NCBI GenBank assembly: GCA_021733665.1
Contig: JAHREI010000008.1
Location: 62,001 to 126,000 of the forward strand
DNA from: Bacillus subtilis
GTDB lineage: Bacteria; Pseudomonadota; Alphaproteobacteria; Rhizobiales; Rhizobiaceae
Length of the DNA stretch: 64,000 nt
Reading direction: 5' to 3'
Numbering within the stretch: the first letter of the stretch is position 1; every line of letters begins with the position of its first letter. The position numbers and the translations under genes are program-made. The notes beneath the pieces are model-generated. The model saw only the letters and a list, made by a program, of their open reading frames with translations. It was not told where the DNA came from and did not search any database. Positions 59,901-64,000 of the stretch are shown here, in pieces.

Positions 59901-61857
59901 TGGATGAAATTTCAGGACGGTTTGGCGCGATTGTATCGACGGTCAGTGTGAAAGGATCAGTGCCAGCGGTTTCGTTGCCTGCGGCATCGGTCGCTTTGAT
60001 CGTAAATTTATGTTCACCCTGTGTCAGATTGTGAGAAAGCTCTAAGCTCCATGTGCCGTCAGCTGCCGCTGTAACAGTGCCGATCAGACGACCGTTATCG
60101 TAGATGGTAACGGTTGAGCCTTTTTCTGCCTCACCGCTCAGGGTCGGGCGGCGCTCATTGGTAACAACATCAAGTGCCAGCTCATCACCGGCAGCATTAA
60201 CAACCTTGGCAATTGTCGGTACATCAGGTGCTGTCGTGTCAACATTGATCGTCCAGCTTGGCGATGAGATACCTTCATTGCCCGCTTTGTCTGTCGCGGT
60301 TACCGTGAAGATGTGCTCGCCTTCAGCCAGATCGGTTGTTGGTGTGAAGCTCCATGTGCCATTGGCATTGGCGATTGTTTCGCCCAGAAAAGTGCCGTTG
60401 TCGTAAATTTTGACAACAGAACCGGCTTCCGCACCGGAGCCGGAGAGCACAGGTTTGGTTTCGTCTGTGGTTTTGCCATTCGTGACATTGCCGGTGAATT
60501 GGCCGGTATTATCGCGAATTTCCGTGATGGATGGTGCAGTCGGTGGTGTTGTATCAACTTCGAACTGAAATGTTGCTGATTTTTCGCTTTTGTTGCCGGC
60601 CGTATCCTGTGCCTGCATTGTAATGCGATGGACGCCTTGTTGCAGGCCGATCTCCGGCGTGAAGCTCCATGTGCCGTCAGCAGCTACAACCGTTGAGCCG
60701 ATTTCGGAGCCATTGTCGAAGAAGCGGATTGTTGTTCCGGCTTCTGCATTTTCACCCTTAAATTCCGGACGGGTATCATCCGTTACGCCGGAAGCCGCGA
60801 TGGCGCCTTTAATGGAGCCAGTATCATCCAGAGCTTCCTTCAATACAGGAATAGGTGGTGCAACGGTATCAACTTTAAAGACCAGAGCTTCCGTTGCAGG
60901 ACTTGTGTTGCCTGCTTTATCAGTCGCGGTGAAGGTGATTTTATGCTCACCTTCAGCAAGTGCTGTTGCCGGACGGAAAGTCCAGTTGCCAGCGGAATCT
61001 GTTACAGCGGTGCCGAGCTTAGTCGTGCCGTCGTAAATCGTGACGGTTGAACCTGGTTCTGCCTTACCACTCATGGTCGGGCGGGCATCATCTGTCAGAT
61101 CATTCGCCTTGATTTTGCCGGTGACCGTTCCGACTTCATCCATGACACTGATTGCTTCAGGGCTCTTTGGCGCGACATCATCGACATAGTCTTTAACGGC
61201 CGGAACACTGGTCTTACCATTATTATCGGTGACAACCGCATTAACCTGACCGGAGTTCTGAGATGTTTCAGAAGTGGCAGTGTATTTGCCGTCTGCACCG
61301 GCGGTCACGATCTTGCTGGTACCGTCAGGGAAGGTAACGGTCACGCGCGTACCCGCAGGGGCTACGCCTGTCGCAGTAACAGTTCCGTCCGGATTGGATT
61401 TTGTGTCTAGGCTTGGGGCTGCCGGAGGAGGGGCTTCTTTGCCGCCACCACCGCCGCCACCGCCACCGCCGCCAGCAGCAGCGAGACCAATGCCGCCTGC
61501 CGCAAGGCCTGCGATCAGCCACGGATTAAGGCTGTCTGATGCACCCGCAGCAGCAACAAATTCAACTTCAGCGCCTGTTGCTGCATCATCAACAGGGATA
61601 GTGGCTTTAACGGCCTTTACGGGCCACTCCTTAGCTTCGTGTCTGAAGACCAGCTCAAGCTTTTGTGCATTATCCGCAGTAAAGAAGCCGCTGATACGAA
61701 TGGTTTTGCCGTTATTCTGGTGGATAACCAGATCATTTCCTGCGCGTACATATTTAACAACACTGGCAGGATCGATAGAAACGTAGGCAGTATTACCTTG
61801 CTTCGTAACGAGGTTCTGAGAATTTTTTGCGGACGATGCTTTAACTTGCTTGGCCAT
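47974..61857 (-). CDS. giant BapA-like Ig-repeat adhesin
   Basis: A 4,627-residue surface protein, by far the largest in the window. Residues 1-120 are a BapA-type prefix domain with no Sec signal (ASVVKYVRAGNDLVIHQNNG). A hydrophobic segment and eleven consecutive Gly follow (about 112-139). Then come about 40 Ig-like repeats of roughly 100 residues. Each carries a pattern of A-P-x-x-P entry, TNDTTPTLSG, VKIYDNG, NGTWSFTP, and FTVTATDAAGN closing with VDT. The last 190 residues are strongly acidic and non-repetitive. The lack of a Sec signal fits type I secretion as for BapA, but no such genes lie here. A biofilm or attachment role is inferred. Confidence 0.93.
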   Translation of the reverse strand: MAKQVKASSAKNSQNLVTKQGNTAYVSIDPASVVKYVRAGNDLVIHQNNGKTIRISGFFTADNAQKLELVFRHEAKEWPVKAVKATIPVDDAATGAEVEFVAAAGASDSLNPWLIAGLAAGGIGLAAAGGGGGGGGGGGKEAPPPAAPSLDTKSNPDGTVTATGVAPAGTRVTVTFPDGTSKIVTAGADGKYTATSETSQNSGQVNAVVTDNNGKTSVPAVKDYVDDVAPKSPEAISVMDEVGTVTGKIKANDLTDDARPTMSGKAEPGSTVTIYDGTTKLGTAVTDSAGNWTFRPATALAEGEHKITFTATDKAGNTSPATEALVFKVDTVAPPIPVLKEALDDTGSIKGAIAASGVTDDTRPEFKGENAEAGTTIRFFDNGSEIGSTVVAADGTWSFTPEIGLQQGVHRITMQAQDTAGNKSEKSATFQFEVDTTPPTAPSITEIRDNTGQFTGNVTNGKTTDETKPVLSGSGAEAGSVVKIYDNGTFLGETIANANGTWSFTPTTDLAEGEHIFTVTATDKAGNEGISSPSWTINVDTTAPDVPTIAKVVNAAGDELALDVVTNERRPTLSGEAEKGSTVTIYDNGRLIGTVTAAADGTWSLELSHNLTQGEHKFTIKATDAAGNETAGTDPFTLTVDTIAPNRPEISSITDAVGDITGTLAPNAMTDDARPTLSGKAEAGSRVTIYDQGEEIGFVTADANGLWTYVPDNNLSEGTHSFTVTATDIAGNVSTTSKAFTITVDTIAPEAPEFTIGYDAVGPVVGDFASGAIINDNRPKLSGSGAEANAQVKIYQDGALVATVRADVTGQWSWKSATALNDGSYEFTATVTDTAGNVSQASSAFSVTIDTVAPEKPVIDTITDDVAPVEGSVVNGGFTNDNTPTLSGSGAEANGIIRIYDGSNLLGEVTADASGLWSFTPADALGNGQHSFTVVSVDKAGNVSPRSDAYNVTIDTIAPNAPSITQVLDDVGSIQGNVASGKATDDVKPVISGSGAEAGSVVKLYDKGVLIGETTANANGTWSFTPAIDLAEGEHIFTVTATDKAGNEGVPSASWTINVDTTAPDVPTITQVADAAGNELTDNMITSERRPTLSGEAEAGSTVTIYDGTRKIGTVIAEEDGTWSFELKSSLSQGEHKFTVTTTDAAGNESGASDPFGFTVDSIAPAIPAISAITDNEGSITGIIKANGITDDARPVLSGRAEAGSTVTIYDLGEAIGTVIADANGDWSFKPNADFEDGNHSLSVTATDAAGNVSPASKTYAIIVDTTAPDAPRFTSGYDAVGPITGEFTDGAFINDNRPRLSGAGAEANSKVHIYQDGVLVTTITADAGGQWNWKSATALADGNYKFTATVEDAAGNVSLESEAFTITVDTVAPNAPQIDSVSDDQEPITGEIAKNGFTNDTTPTLKGSGAEANGTVRIYDGATLLGEVTADASGNWEYTPVNALGNGLHTFTVTAVDAAGNASAKSAEFKITVDTLAPNTPAITQVLDDVGTVQGAVASGKTTDDTKPTLSGNGAEAGSIVKIYDNGTLIGQTNANANGTWSFTPDTELPEGSHSFTVTATDAAGNESSASMPWVVVVDTTPPEAKFKPEITSASDDVLPDTGEVTNNGFTNDTTPRLNGNGAEPDGFIRIYSGGKLLGQVQADANGNWSFDVPTRSEGTHVFIAKTTDAAGNEGSSSEPFTLTVDTTAPKVTDAEITSVYDDVDAYTGEIANGGLTNDARPAISGTAKDDIALVRIYDGTTLLGEVKVTGGIWSFTPDSDLANGVHNFRIKAVDGAGNEGPFTTAWRVTIDTTAPNAPTITQVLDDVGSVQGAVASGKTTDDTKPTISGSGAEGGSTVKIYDNGVLLGETKAAANGTWVFTPTTDLIEGVHVFTATSTDAAGNEGNASMPWTIEVDLTPPDAKYKPEISSASDDVQPNTGEVIHGGFTNDTTPRLNGKGAEPNGFIRIYSEGKLLGQVQADKDGNWTFDVPTLSEGKHDFIATTVDAAGNEGSSSDAFTLNVDTTAPGSDDAAITSVVDAAEPITGDITNGGITNDPRPVISGTAADDITLVRIYDGTTLLGEVTVTDGKWSFAPDSDLANGSHTFRVKAVDAAGNEGAYSATWRINVDTLAPNAPSITSVYDDVGSVQGNVADGKRTDDLRPTISGGGAEAGSVVKIYDNGTLIGQTIAAANGTWSFTPTEDLTEAAHSFTVTATDTAGNESAQSGSWRITIDLSVPKTPTIDQIWDDAQPGIGAVPNGGTTNDTTPTLSGTGAPGTILKIFVNGDYVGETTVQATGQWNYTGFVADGTHTFTVQSVNEVGTSSVMSEPHTITVSTAVPGTPSITEVMDAVGSITGLVGNGKPTDDTKPAISGKADANAKVNIYDNGAIIGQATADADGKWTFTPATALAEGNHSFTAKIVDGAGVEGQPSVPYTIVVDTTAPDAPRFTVGYDGVGPVIGEFSDGAIINDNRPKLSGAGAEPNTKVGIYQDDVLVATVTADAGGQWSWKATDALADGTYKFTAKTTDIAGNVSLASEAFTITVDTVAPNAPQIDSITDAQEPITGNVTKDGFTNDTTPTLKGSGAEANGLVRIYDGATMIGEVTADASGNWSYVPVNPLSNGPHTFTVVSVDGAGNVSVKSEGYKITVDTLAPSSPSITNVVDDIGAVTGTVANGKTTDDTKPRLSGSGAESGSIVKIYDNGTYIGETIANANGTWAFTPTTDLVEGAHSFTVTATDKAGNESGESIAWAITVDLTPPTKPEITAVYDDVAPGIGNVPNGQPTNDPTPTLNGKGEVGSTIRVYEGTVLLGETTVRANGTWTFTAPLQEDGLRVFTVTSVDEAGNVSVPSDSWSVVISTIPPETPRIENLFNNNGSENVSVPNTSVTNDQDPLLTGTSQPNLVIRIYDNGALVGSTTADADGKWSFNFNDANVKLSEGYHSLSAAAVNELGFEGSQSFPRIVTIDITPPPPPVIVSAADDVGSIINPAMPSGSLTDDTLPSFRGTTDGYHVIKLYRDGGILVGQAIADSTGNWVIQLTEPLDSKTHNFYATATDPAGNVSTSNSSIFTLTVDAIAPEAPVITRIVDNVPDHTGNIDKGGLTNDPAPRVEGTSEANATIKIYAGNLLVGTVRANASGAWSLKLPEGLPDGSHVITATATDAAGNTGPASAGYTIVVDTIAPNVPTITGVIDDVPGNTGEFGNRATINDNLPEIIGRGEKGTTITIYNGGTYVGTTVVGDDGKWSFQVTRTLGDGTHKFTATATDPAGNTTVASSTFEITIDTVAPNAPTFDTARDNVTSSDLASGGHTRDTRPTLRGKAEPNSTVEIVDAVFGVVGKVTVDTSGNWQFRVPELPNGVYNFKATATDPAGNTSVVSSGSGYRITVDTVPPVKPTIDDVADAVQGGIVGTIPSNGLTNDARPVLKGTAEAGTTLTFYGGSSGTTVLGTMVVPAGGNWTWTVPNALSNGTNQLIVKSTDLAGNATSSTPWVILVDTVAPNAPSVTTVYDATEPAIGNISNGGYTNETKPLFSGTAEANSTLTVMMNGQEVTKLTVGADGKWTWKPDTALVDGKYDFTFKATDAAGNTSSNSSTFTVNVDTVAPTKPLITSIYDNTYPVTGELTNGGYTNDPKARLTITGEPNATVIIYDNNVQVGTVTLNSSGTATWTPSANIPEGKHTYTVKQVDRAGLESEISDPWTINVILNPPLAPVITQVIDNKDMFTGPVNSGGLTNDTKPVVSGTGVPGTTVNLYTSSGNTFLGSAVVDATGKWTITPTKEIGGGAIQLTATAVDLAGNVSPSSNAWQLSVQTASPNTGTINYNLTPYFDDASDSIVMEGNIPAGQLGVKLGVFRNGVQISTEVIGIDGKYKIVIPRDPAGGWADYRVGFYNDAGNIQYVRNRYYYDSVSINGQSKDHPVEMYTLFHFNSDKGLTAPKFTYLIDGTGGVQGLNYNNAVTDAKDTTLRGIAKFVPGGTNTITVYMDGVSVGTTTVGSDGRWSLNVTNIPEGAHVFTATLTAGGQTSAASETFNVTIDTTPPEAPIIDEVIADTGIYAGVIAKNGFTNDKTLELKGTTEPFATIRIYNGSSQIAEVKADANGKWTYTTGDLPDGTHTFRTLGIDQAGNIGTLDLTTPGYVVTVDTKAPAAPIINTATDAVGPYKGDVPNSSIIDDKQPTLNGKAEPLSTVRIMAPDGKTILGTAVTDANGNWSFKLPTALADGKYTFTAIAVDRAGNIGTASTGFAIEIDTTPPPAPVISRVQDTVPPKVGDLNSGDATNDTRPSFSGTAEANGKVKVYLNGVEIGSVDVSASGTWTFRPAADKAFAEGTHNLTFKAMDKAGNLSTVETTFKVVVDVTAPAKPELNQIIDAVGTETGPVPKDGTTDDAQPTFKGKGEAGSLVTILDNGKVLGTTTVGEDGTWTFKPTAAMTAEAHTITITVADAAGNVSVPSDPWKITVIRPAGGEVNPDGDGMNGFSADTMSGGDAQSFSARSAHDDQQDDLTSEPEVHAAPMSLDMSGLLDELDVQDGQNYGEGNYDADGYDDQSVLAGLINLADASSDMSGQTEQSDDMTEELDGLDMTALANEVFEQPDQTEAEEIDLSALPEAPAEPVAPATDTAPTTEIPAAASDVYTPPSTADLELERLLQQSAAQF
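55200..57105 (-). repeat. tandem duplication of a three-domain block in the adhesin
   Basis: Repeats 14-16 (about 56157-57105) and 17-19 (about 55200-56157) have the same order of domain subtypes: PEIT/SSASDDV, then an AEITSVYDDV-like domain, then a TQVLDDVGSVQG-like one. Unit length is about 950 bases. Boundaries are estimated from the domain entry prolines. Confidence 0.75.
57105..60225 (-). repeat. tandem duplication of a five-domain block in the adhesin
   Basis: Repeats 4-8 (about 58665-60225) and 9-13 (about 57105-58665) match subtype for subtype: PDVPTI, ITDxxG, the FTxGYDAVGP type, the TNDxTP type, then TQVLDDVG. Each unit is about 1,560 bases. A further partial copy (repeats 22-24) lies nearer the C-terminus. 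Confidence 0.78.
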
Positions 61858-62197
61858 AAACGGGCACTCCGGTTCCTAATCCATCCAAGATTTGACGGAT
61901 GATCTTGCCCGCTAATATATGGCTATAAATATCTTTCATGATTTTAGATGCGTGTGTCCCTTTGTATTAGGGGGCATATATTGTAGTTAATGCTGATATT
62001 AATGAATAATTGCTGTTAATAATAATTAATAAAGTATTAATGTAAAAGGTTACTTGGTGATTTGCTGGTGAATGATTCTGCTTGCCGAGCGTTCTTACAA
62101 ATTTCCCAAACCAGCAATATTTCCTTTTATGATGGTGTTAAGATTGATTAAATTTCATCTCTGAAATGATGTTTTTTGTTGAGGTGAGATCAGGCTG
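61858..62197. promoter_or_regulatory. AT-rich divergent region of adhesin and thioredoxin genes
   Basis: 340 bases without a gene, very AT-rich at 61970-62050. It holds TTAA-N7-TTAA at 62026-62040, matching the CtrA consensus, among several other TTAA sequences. GGAG nine bases before the adhesin start is its probable ribosome-binding site. Confidence 0.5.
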
Positions 62198-62539
62198 ATG
62201 ACGCATATTACTAGACTGAATGTTGATAGTTTCTCGGGTTCTATGCAAAATCTGCAAAGTGCTGAGGGATTTGCGATGATTTATTTCTCAGCAACCTGGT
62301 GCCAGCCATGTAAAAAAATGTTGCCTGTGTTTCAGAAATTTGTGCAAGAAATGGCCCAATCAGATATTTTTTTCGGTGAGGTTGATGTCGCAGAAGCGCC
62401 GACAATTGTTCAAAGCTATGGTATCCGGTCGGTTCCGTCCATTGCAGTTTTTAAGCATGGGCAATTGATAAAAATTATTGCCGGAGAGATGTCTCTGGCA
62501 AGGTTGAAAGAGCAGCTACCGCGCAGTTTTTTACTATAA
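62198..62539 (+). CDS. thioredoxin-family protein
   Basis: A 113-residue thioredoxin-fold protein. The active site is ATWCQPCKKM (Cys about residues 33 and 36; CQPC instead of the classical CGPC), and the cis-Pro loop is RSVPSIAVF. There is no signal peptide, so it is cytosolic. Its gene is divergent from the giant adhesin across a 340-base gap. The CQPC site suggests a changed redox potential; its partner is unknown. Confidence 0.9.
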   Translation: MTHITRLNVDSFSGSMQNLQSAEGFAMIYFSATWCQPCKKMLPVFQKFVQEMAQSDIFFGEVDVAEAPTIVQSYGIRSVPSIAVFKHGQLIKIIAGEMSLARLKEQLPRSFLL

Positions 62540-62659
62540 TATTCCTATACGCGCTCACCTTTAGGATCAGGGCGCGCAATCAATATGCCACTTGATATTT
62601 TGAGAATGCCTTGGGCTATGAAATTGTATAGCCAATGACGAATATAGCATGGCGATAAA

Positions 62660-63802
62660 TCAGCTCCGTCTGCCCCGCGCATCAACCGGCCAGATATCGA
62701 CCAGCTGGTTCTGACGAATGCAATGATAATTATCATAGAGAGCAACGGTGGGGTCGCAATGCGGAATGACACATTCGATTGTTTCGCCTATAGCCGGTAA
62801 CGGGTTGTTATCGACGGTTCTGATCCTGCCATGCTCGTCGCCGGTATATTCATAGCTGAGGGACTGATATCCTGCGGTGACAATACGCGGCAACGGGCCA
62901 TTGAGTGCAAATGCTTTGGTTCCGGCATCGGTGCTGGCCATGTCAGGATAGTTTTTGCTGATGATGGTTGTCTGTACGAAAAGTGAATAATTGAACGTCC
63001 ACGACTGATGGTCGCTGCATTCAATACCACGATATTCTGCATCCATAAAAATGTAAGAACCGGCCTGAATTTCTGTGAACGGGCCTTCTTTTGCATCAAT
63101 CATATGTGTACCGGTTCCGCCGCCGGTTACAATGGCGGGCGCCATATCAATTGCGCTTAGGCGGGTAATAATTTTATTGATGTAATCATGTGCCTGACGG
63201 GTTTTCTGCAGGCGTGTCTGATAGTCAGTGATATGTTGCAGATGTCCGCCATAGGCCTGTATGCCGCAATAATTCAAAGTCTTATGCGATGAGATAGTTT
63301 GTGCTAATGCTTCTGCGGCATCTGCCGATATCACGCCGGTTCTGCCAAAACCCAATTCGATATCAATGATAACATTAAGGGATATGTCTGCCTTTTTTGT
63401 GGCCAATGCGAGCGCTGCAACATTTTGCGGATGATCAACAACAATCATCATGTCCGGTGACTGTCGTGCTAACTCTACCAGCCGGTCGATCTTAAGAGCA
63501 GAAGTGACAGGTGAAGTGATGTGGATGCCGCGAATGCCGCTTGCGCACATTATTTCAGCTTCATCCAGCGTGGCACAACATACACCTGCTGCACCGGCTT
63601 GGATCTGTTTTTCAGCAATTTTAATGCATTTATGCGACTTTGCATGGGGTCTGAGCTTGCGGCCGCTCTTGAGCATAAAATCGGCCATGGTTGTGATGTT
63701 TTGCTCAAGCTGATCCAGATCGAGAATAAGGGCGGGTGTGTTGAGCTGATATTTTGATGTGCTCTGTCTCAGAGTGTTATTGTGATACAGTTCATTTCCC
63801 AT
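62660..63802 (-). CDS. D-threonine aldolase / D-serine dehydratase-like PLP enzyme
   Basis: A 380-residue fold-type III PLP enzyme of the DSD1/D-threonine aldolase group. The N-terminal alanine-racemase-like barrel has the Schiff-base Lys in RPHAKSHKC (about residue 54), and the C-terminal metal site is seen in IPHCDPTVAL with His, Cys and Asp. ELGFGRTGV and AYGGHLQH are family loops. Possible reactions are D-threonine or beta-hydroxyaspartate cleavage, or D-serine dehydration. An FAD oxidoreductase gene lies just upstream, suggesting D-amino-acid breakdown. Confidence 0.88.
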   Translation of the reverse strand: MGNELYHNNTLRQSTSKYQLNTPALILDLDQLEQNITTMADFMLKSGRKLRPHAKSHKCIKIAEKQIQAGAAGVCCATLDEAEIMCASGIRGIHITSPVTSALKIDRLVELARQSPDMMIVVDHPQNVAALALATKKADISLNVIIDIELGFGRTGVISADAAEALAQTISSHKTLNYCGIQAYGGHLQHITDYQTRLQKTRQAHDYINKIITRLSAIDMAPAIVTGGGTGTHMIDAKEGPFTEIQAGSYIFMDAEYRGIECSDHQSWTFNYSLFVQTTIISKNYPDMASTDAGTKAFALNGPLPRIVTAGYQSLSYEYTGDEHGRIRTVDNNPLPAIGETIECVIPHCDPTVALYDNYHCIRQNQLVDIWPVDARGRRS

Positions 63803-63825
63803 GCCCTATTCCCCCTTAAATTCTG

Positions 63826-63858
63826 TATCCCGCATGGGGTTATCTGCCATGCGGGATA
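63826..63858 (-). terminator. hairpin between FAD oxidoreductase and PLP enzyme genes
   Basis: A perfect 12-base stem TATCCCGCATGG/CCATGCGGGATA with a 9-base loop, 13 bases after the oxidoreductase stop. Reading leftward there is no clear T-run, so it may attenuate rather than end transcription. Confidence 0.55.
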
Positions 63859-63871
63859 TTGATTTGATCTT

Positions 63872-64000
63872 TTAATTTTTGCGGCCTGCTTTGCGCATCA
63901 GGAGTTTGTCCTGAAAGCGGTACAGCGCCATAAATGCCGGCATGAACCATGGTGTGCCACGGTACAGCGGTATGGAGGCTGGTGGTCTGAAATCAAAAGC
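63872..64000 (-). CDS. C-terminal end of an FAD-dependent oxidoreductase (partial)
   Basis: Only the last 42 codons are in the window; the gene continues beyond the right edge. The visible peptide runs from AFDFRPPASIPLYRG through TPWFMPAFMALYRFQDKL to a basic end, GRKN. The YRGTPWFLP-like motif is typical of the C-terminus of DAO-type FAD oxidoreductases (DadA-like). It lies upstream of, and in the same direction as, the PLP enzyme. The assignment is tentative because of the short fragment. Confidence 0.6.
   Translation of the reverse strand, partial: AFDFRPPASIPLYRGTPWFMPAFMALYRFQDKLLMRKAGRKN

Noticed and set aside
48409-61786. Many plus-strand open frames inside the adhesin gene
   Set aside because: They are repeats of one another because the opposite strand is repetitive, and they are rich in Ser, Val and Ala or in Cys and Arg without any domain.
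47974-61857. CRISPR array or satellite DNA
   Set aside because: The repeats are about 300 bases, in frame, coding, and diverged at synonymous and other sites; there are no short identical repeats with unique spacers.
1-64000. tRNA, rRNA, transposase or integrase genes
   Set aside because: No tRNA-like cloverleaf, rRNA sequence or transposase/integrase motifs such as DDE or R-H-R-Y were recognised in reading the window.

Overview
The window looks like a chromosomal segment of an alphaproteobacterium of the order Hyphomicrobiales, most likely a Brucellaceae relative (Ochrobactrum/Pseudochrobactrum-like). This is inference from gene content and from interspersed AAAACCGG-type palindromes of the kind seen between genes in Brucella and Rhizobium relatives. 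G+C is near 50% by eye. No rRNA, tRNA, CRISPR array, insertion sequence or phage gene was recognised.

Layout: (1) 1-2.3 kb: end of an MFS transporter, a small unknown protein and an AraC regulator. (2) 2.3-7.8 kb: a phospholipid-type cluster matching the E. coli ynbABCD set (CdsA-like, PAP2/dual-specificity phosphatase, hydrolase/methyltransferase fusion, CDP-alcohol transferase) with an added plsC-like acyltransferase. (3) 7.8-15.8 kb: an aminotransferase, divergent lysR/lysA, a DapF-like protein with an altered active-site motif, and a polar amino-acid ABC transporter. (4) 15.8-17.2 kb: a YjhX-type protein and a PuuD-like amidotransferase. (5) 17.3-27.9 kb: a catabolic locus with a sugar ABC transporter, an argininosuccinate-lyase-like enzyme, a PfkB kinase, a ROK regulator and a large PIG-L deacetylase. 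(6) 28-32.2 kb: two luciferase-like monooxygenases, an FMN reductase, a dinucleotide-binding protein and a small GNAT. (7) 32.7-38.9 kb: a periplasmic molybdenum hydroxylase (Moco subunit, 2Fe-2S subunit, triheme cytochrome c) followed by XdhC and MocA-type maturation factors. (8) 39.1-44.6 kb: exported YceI, an apparently exported FMN alpha-hydroxyacid oxidase and an autotransporter. (9) 44.6-47.9 kb: LysR, MFS exporter and MetX-like hydrolase. (10) 48-61.9 kb: one 4,627-residue BapA-like adhesin of about 40 Ig-like repeats. (11) 62.2-64 kb: thioredoxin, a D-threonine-aldolase-like enzyme and the end of an FAD oxidoreductase.

Functional logic: much of the window concerns the cell surface and nutrient capture. 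The adhesin and autotransporter both have AT-rich upstream regions with CtrA-like motifs. The ynb-type cluster encodes the steps needed to make and remodel an unidentified phospholipid. The ABC/lyase/kinase/deacetylase locus has the parts needed to import and dismantle an N-acylated sugar conjugate whose identity is unknown. These two clusters and the repeat evolution of the adhesin are the best candidates for undescribed biology.
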